Shown: positions 3,921 through 6,028 of the stretch, one piece after another
How positions within the stretch are numbered: position 1 is the first letter of the stretch
Layout of the letters: each line of letters opens with the position of its first letter
Source: Candidatus Solincola jinzensis
GTDB lineage: Bacteria; Actinomycetota; Geothermincolia; Geothermincolales; RBG-13-55-18
Assembly (NCBI GenBank): GCA_015711875.1
Contig: JACVJG010000205.1
Span: forward strand, 1-6,028
Reading direction: 5' to 3'
DNA length: 6,028 bases
The notes under the pieces: generated by a model
What the model was told of the DNA's origin: nothing
What the model saw: only the letters and a program-made list of their open reading frames with translations
The model's database searches: none
Position numbers and translations under genes: made by a program

Positions 3921-6028
3921 ATGGAGCCTACCACCACGTGCCCTCCCACCACCCCGCCGCCGCAGTCGAAGTACATGGGGCGCTCGGCGAGGATAGGATG
4001 GTCGGAGGCCACGTGTATTGATAGTTGGTAATCCTTCCCAGCTTGCTCGTTCACGAACACCGTCTTCCTGGTGCCCGCCGGCAGTCGCAGGGAACGCTCC
4101 GCGAGAGGCCCTTCTTCCTGCGTGAGATAGCGGACCAGCACCACGGCGTCATCCACCCCCGGGTTATAGCGGCACAGCCAGGTGTGGTAGGACTCCCCCG
4201 TGTATCCCTCGGCGAAGAACCATTCCTTCCCCGGCGCGGCGGCCCCGAGCACGCAGTCGCCCCCGTCCCAATCGGCGCCGAACCCCCGGTAGCGGAAGTA
4301 CATGGGGCGCTCGGCGAGGAAGAAGGAGGTGGAAGCCAGCACCACGCTCACGTCCTTGCCCGCCCCCACCTCCCCGGGCACGAACACGGTGAGTCGCCTG
4401 CCCGCCTGCACCACGTAGGACCTCTCGACGGGGTCCCCCTGCCCCTCGCCGAAGCGGAAGGACGCGTACACGGTGATGAGCCGTGGGTTGGGGTTCTGGA
4501 TGGTCAGCCATTCCTCGAAACCCTCCCGCGTGGTCCCTTCGGCGAAACAGTATAGCTGCGCCAGGCGGGTGGCGCCGGGGGCGCAATGCCCTCCCCTCCA
4601 GCCCAAGCCTGCGCTGCCCGAGTAGTCGAAATACAGCGAGCGCTCCGCCACCACGGGAAGGGAGGAGTCGAGCTTAAGAGAGGTCTGGTAACCTCCACCG
4701 AGCAAATCATTGACTTTGAAACTGCGACGCGAGCACGCGGGCACGGCAAGGCCTTCCTTAACCACCTCCCCCTCTTCCTGCGTCTGGAAGCGGAAGGACA
4801 ACTCCGCCTCGACGTTCCCCGGGTTGAGCACGCATATCCATTCCTCGAATCCTTCGCCCGTGTACCCCTCCGCGAAATACCATACCGGGGAAGGAGCGGG
4901 GACCCCCAGGGCGTCGTGTCCTCCCGAACGGTCGCCACGGTAGGTGAAGTACATGGGCCTCTCGGCGGTCACCGCGCCGTCGGAATCCAGGGCCACGGAC
5001 ACTTCGCGGTCCGCCCCCACGTCTGCGTTGACGAAAACGGTGATGCGGGACTCCGGCGGGACCGGAAGCAGCCTGGCCAGGCTGGACCCATCGGGGAAAA
5101 GGTAGGTGAAGGCCACGCGGACCGTCCTCGGCTCCGGATTGCCCACGCAGAGGAACTCGCGGAATCCCTCACCTGTGTATCCCTCCGCGAAATAGAGGGT
5201 GCGCGAAACGCTCACGCGCCACACTTGGGCGCCGCGCAGGTTGGAAGCGGAGACGAAAAGGTCCCCTCCCTGTATCAGCATCGCCGGCGCCGCGGTGTTT
5301 CCGGAGTCCCCGAGGCCGCCGTCACCCTGGAGATGCCAGGAGGAGCCATCGTAGCGCCATACCTCGCACCCCGACTCCTCGTTATAGGTGCCTGCGAAGA
5401 GGTCCAGGCCACTGGCGGCAAGAGAGGCGGCGGAGAGGTTGGCGCGGTCCCCGAAGCCTCCCTCTCCCACTCTGGTCCAGTTGGCCCCGTCGAAGCTCCA
5501 TATCTGGCAGCCATTGCCGCCGGAGGAGTCATAGGTCCCCACGTAGAGGCCCGCGTTGTAGACGGCCATGGACGCCGCCCTGCGGTTGTTGCTGTCCCCG
5601 AAACCCGGCCCCACCGGGGTGCCCGGAGCCCCCTGGCCCACCTCCTGGGTCCAGCGCTCGCCATCATAGGACCAGACCTGGCATCCGGAAGTGTAGTCAT
5701 TGTTATAGGTCCCCACGTAAAGGCCGCCGTAGTAAGCCGCCATGGCGGAGGCCCCCTGGTTGTCCGCGTCACCGAAGCCGCCCTGAGCCACCGGCCTCCA
5801 TTCATGGCCGTCGAAAGCCCATACCTGGCAGCCCCCGGAATGGAAGGTGCCGGCGTAAAGCCGGCCATCGAAGACGGTCATGCTCATGACGTCGGTATTT
5901 CCTGGGTCGCCGAAGCCGGGCGCGGTGGGGGTGCCGGCCTCTCCCCCGCCCACCTCCTGCCGCCAGGAACTGCCATCCCAAGACCAGATGCGGCATCCGC
6001 TCTCGGGGTTCCTGATCCCCAGAAAAAG
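3914..6028 (-). CDS. Large surface/extracellular repeat protein: propeller-type repeats plus four FAEG modules (N-terminus beyond window)
   Basis: The frame is open from the window's right edge to TAG at 3914-3916, 704 visible codons. Residues read upstream of the GTG at 5953 (GCRIWSWDGSSW) continue the repeat pattern, so that GTG is not the real start and the N-terminus is missing. The first ~275 residues are ~46-58-residue repeats of the form GFGD..N..A.SMAVY.G.LYVGTYN...GCQVWSYDG..W, resembling kelch-like or other beta-propeller blades. Then come four modules of ~105-110 residues starting WYFAEGYTGEGFEEW, with inner NP, SR.TVFVN, VS and AERPMYF.YRG, usually closing with GGH or GGD. I know this module from predicted secreted actinobacterial proteins without an assigned function; a beta-sandwich adhesion or stalk role is inference. 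The C-terminus (VVGSMP) has no LPXTG motif or membrane anchor. The gene converges on the RRM gene. Confidence 0.88.
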   Translation of the reverse strand, partial: LFLGIRNPESGCRIWSWDGSSWRQEVGGGEAGTPTAPGFGDPGNTDVMSMTVFDGRLYAGTFHSGGCQVWAFDGHEWRPVAQGGFGDADNQGASAMAAYYGGLYVGTYNNDYTSGCQVWSYDGERWTQEVGQGAPGTPVGPGFGDSNNRRAASMAVYNAGLYVGTYDSSGGNGCQIWSFDGANWTRVGEGGFGDRANLSAASLAASGLDLFAGTYNEESGCEVWRYDGSSWHLQGDGGLGDSGNTAAPAMLIQGGDLFVSASNLRGAQVWRVSVSRTLYFAEGYTGEGFREFLCVGNPEPRTVRVAFTYLFPDGSSLARLLPVPPESRITVFVNADVGADREVSVALDSDGAVTAERPMYFTYRGDRSGGHDALGVPAPSPVWYFAEGYTGEGFEEWICVLNPGNVEAELSFRFQTQEEGEVVKEGLAVPACSRRSFKVNDLLGGGYQTSLKLDSSLPVVAERSLYFDYSGSAGLGWRGGHCAPGATRLAQLYCFAEGTTREGFEEWLTIQNPNPRLITVYASFRFGEGQGDPVERSYVVQAGRRLTVFVPGEVGAGKDVSVVLASTSFFLAERPMYFRYRGFGADWDGGDCVLGAAAPGKEWFFAEGYTGESYHTWLCRYNPGVDDAVVLVRYLTQEEGPLAERSLRLPAGTRKTVFVNEQAGKDYQLSIHVASDHPILAERPMYFDCGGGVVGGHVVVGSMP
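3917..5200 (-). repeat. Four tandem FAEG modules within the surface protein
   Basis: The modules occupy about 4883-5200, 4556-4882, 4223-4555 and 3917-4222, read on the minus strand. Each opens with FAEG-Y/T-T-G/R-E and carries an NP turn, a G/A.R..VFVN strand region and AER-P/S-M/L-YF near its end. The codons around these landmarks are also similar at DNA level (for example a recurrent gtacatggggcgctcggcga in plus-strand sense at 3972 and 4300). That suggests expansion by duplication or ongoing homogenisation. Confidence 0.85.
5201..6028 (-). repeat. Propeller-type ~50-residue repeats within the surface protein
   Basis: On the minus strand, units begin near 5914, 5776, 5602, 5455 and 5314, each at a (G)FGD/LGD..N motif. 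A further partial unit runs off the window edge. Core features are a LY/LF-V/A-GTY strand, a GC-Q/E/R-VW strand and a YDG..W turn. The cysteine in GC.VW is conserved in all but the last unit. The last unit (SASNLRGAQVWRV) is degenerate and leads directly into the first FAEG module, as a closing blade might. Confidence 0.8.

Noticed and set aside
3756..4586. Plus-strand open frames of 91 and 176 residues and minus frame of 140 residues over the FAEG modules
   Set aside because: They are GC-rich shadows of the surface-protein gene in other frames.
5951..5953. GTG as start of the minus-strand surface protein
   Set aside because: The frame continues to the window edge and the upstream residues match the repeat pattern (GCRIWSWDG), so the true start is outside.

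Overview
The window is a GC-rich bacterial segment whose genes sit well apart, with much structured non-coding DNA between them. The best lineage clue is the last gene. It is a large secreted-type repeat protein carrying four copies of an ~105-110-residue module that opens with FAEGYTGEGF. I associate this module with anaerobic or thermophilic Actinobacteriota (Geothermincolia or Thermoleophilia-like). That assignment is an inference from memory, not a search result.

Left third (1-1392). Two overlapping plus-strand ORFs come first: a 60-residue zinc-ribbon-like protein, then a 203-residue chimera. The chimera joins a coiled coil to the C-terminal half of a dihydrodipicolinate synthase (DapA)-type aldolase. 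The aldolase part begins just before the Schiff-base lysine, so half of the barrel is missing. Fifty bases later lies a decayed CRISPR-like array of five 28-29 bp imperfect repeats (866-1137) with 31-33 bp spacers, resembling type I-E in size and shape. No cas gene is in the window. A weak promoter and a good ribosome-binding site then lead to a 74-residue protein of unknown function (1393-1617).

Middle (1618-3389). A 503-base non-coding stretch holds three mutually complementary segments that can form alternative hairpins, and a diverged copy of the end of the 74-residue gene. A bacterial-type glutaminyl-peptide cyclotransferase with a signal peptide follows (2121-2951). Immediately after it is a two-copy, 72-bp-period repeat; each copy contains the palindrome CGAGATCTCG.

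Right (3251-6028). A terminator-like hairpin, a sigma-70-type promoter and two tandem hairpins precede a 90-residue single-RRM RNA-binding protein. The predicted transcript starts exactly at the first hairpin, so its whole leader would be structured. Converging from the right is the large minus-strand repeat protein, whose N-terminus lies beyond the window edge. Its visible part has five to six propeller-type ~50-residue repeats followed by the four FAEG modules. Between the two convergent genes are two related inverted repeats sharing CGAGGTTTCC.

The genes do not form one pathway. The cyclotransferase and the repeat protein both point to the cell envelope or exterior, and the RRM protein to post-transcriptional control. 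The left part looks like a patchwork of remnants: a gene fusion and a decaying CRISPR array.
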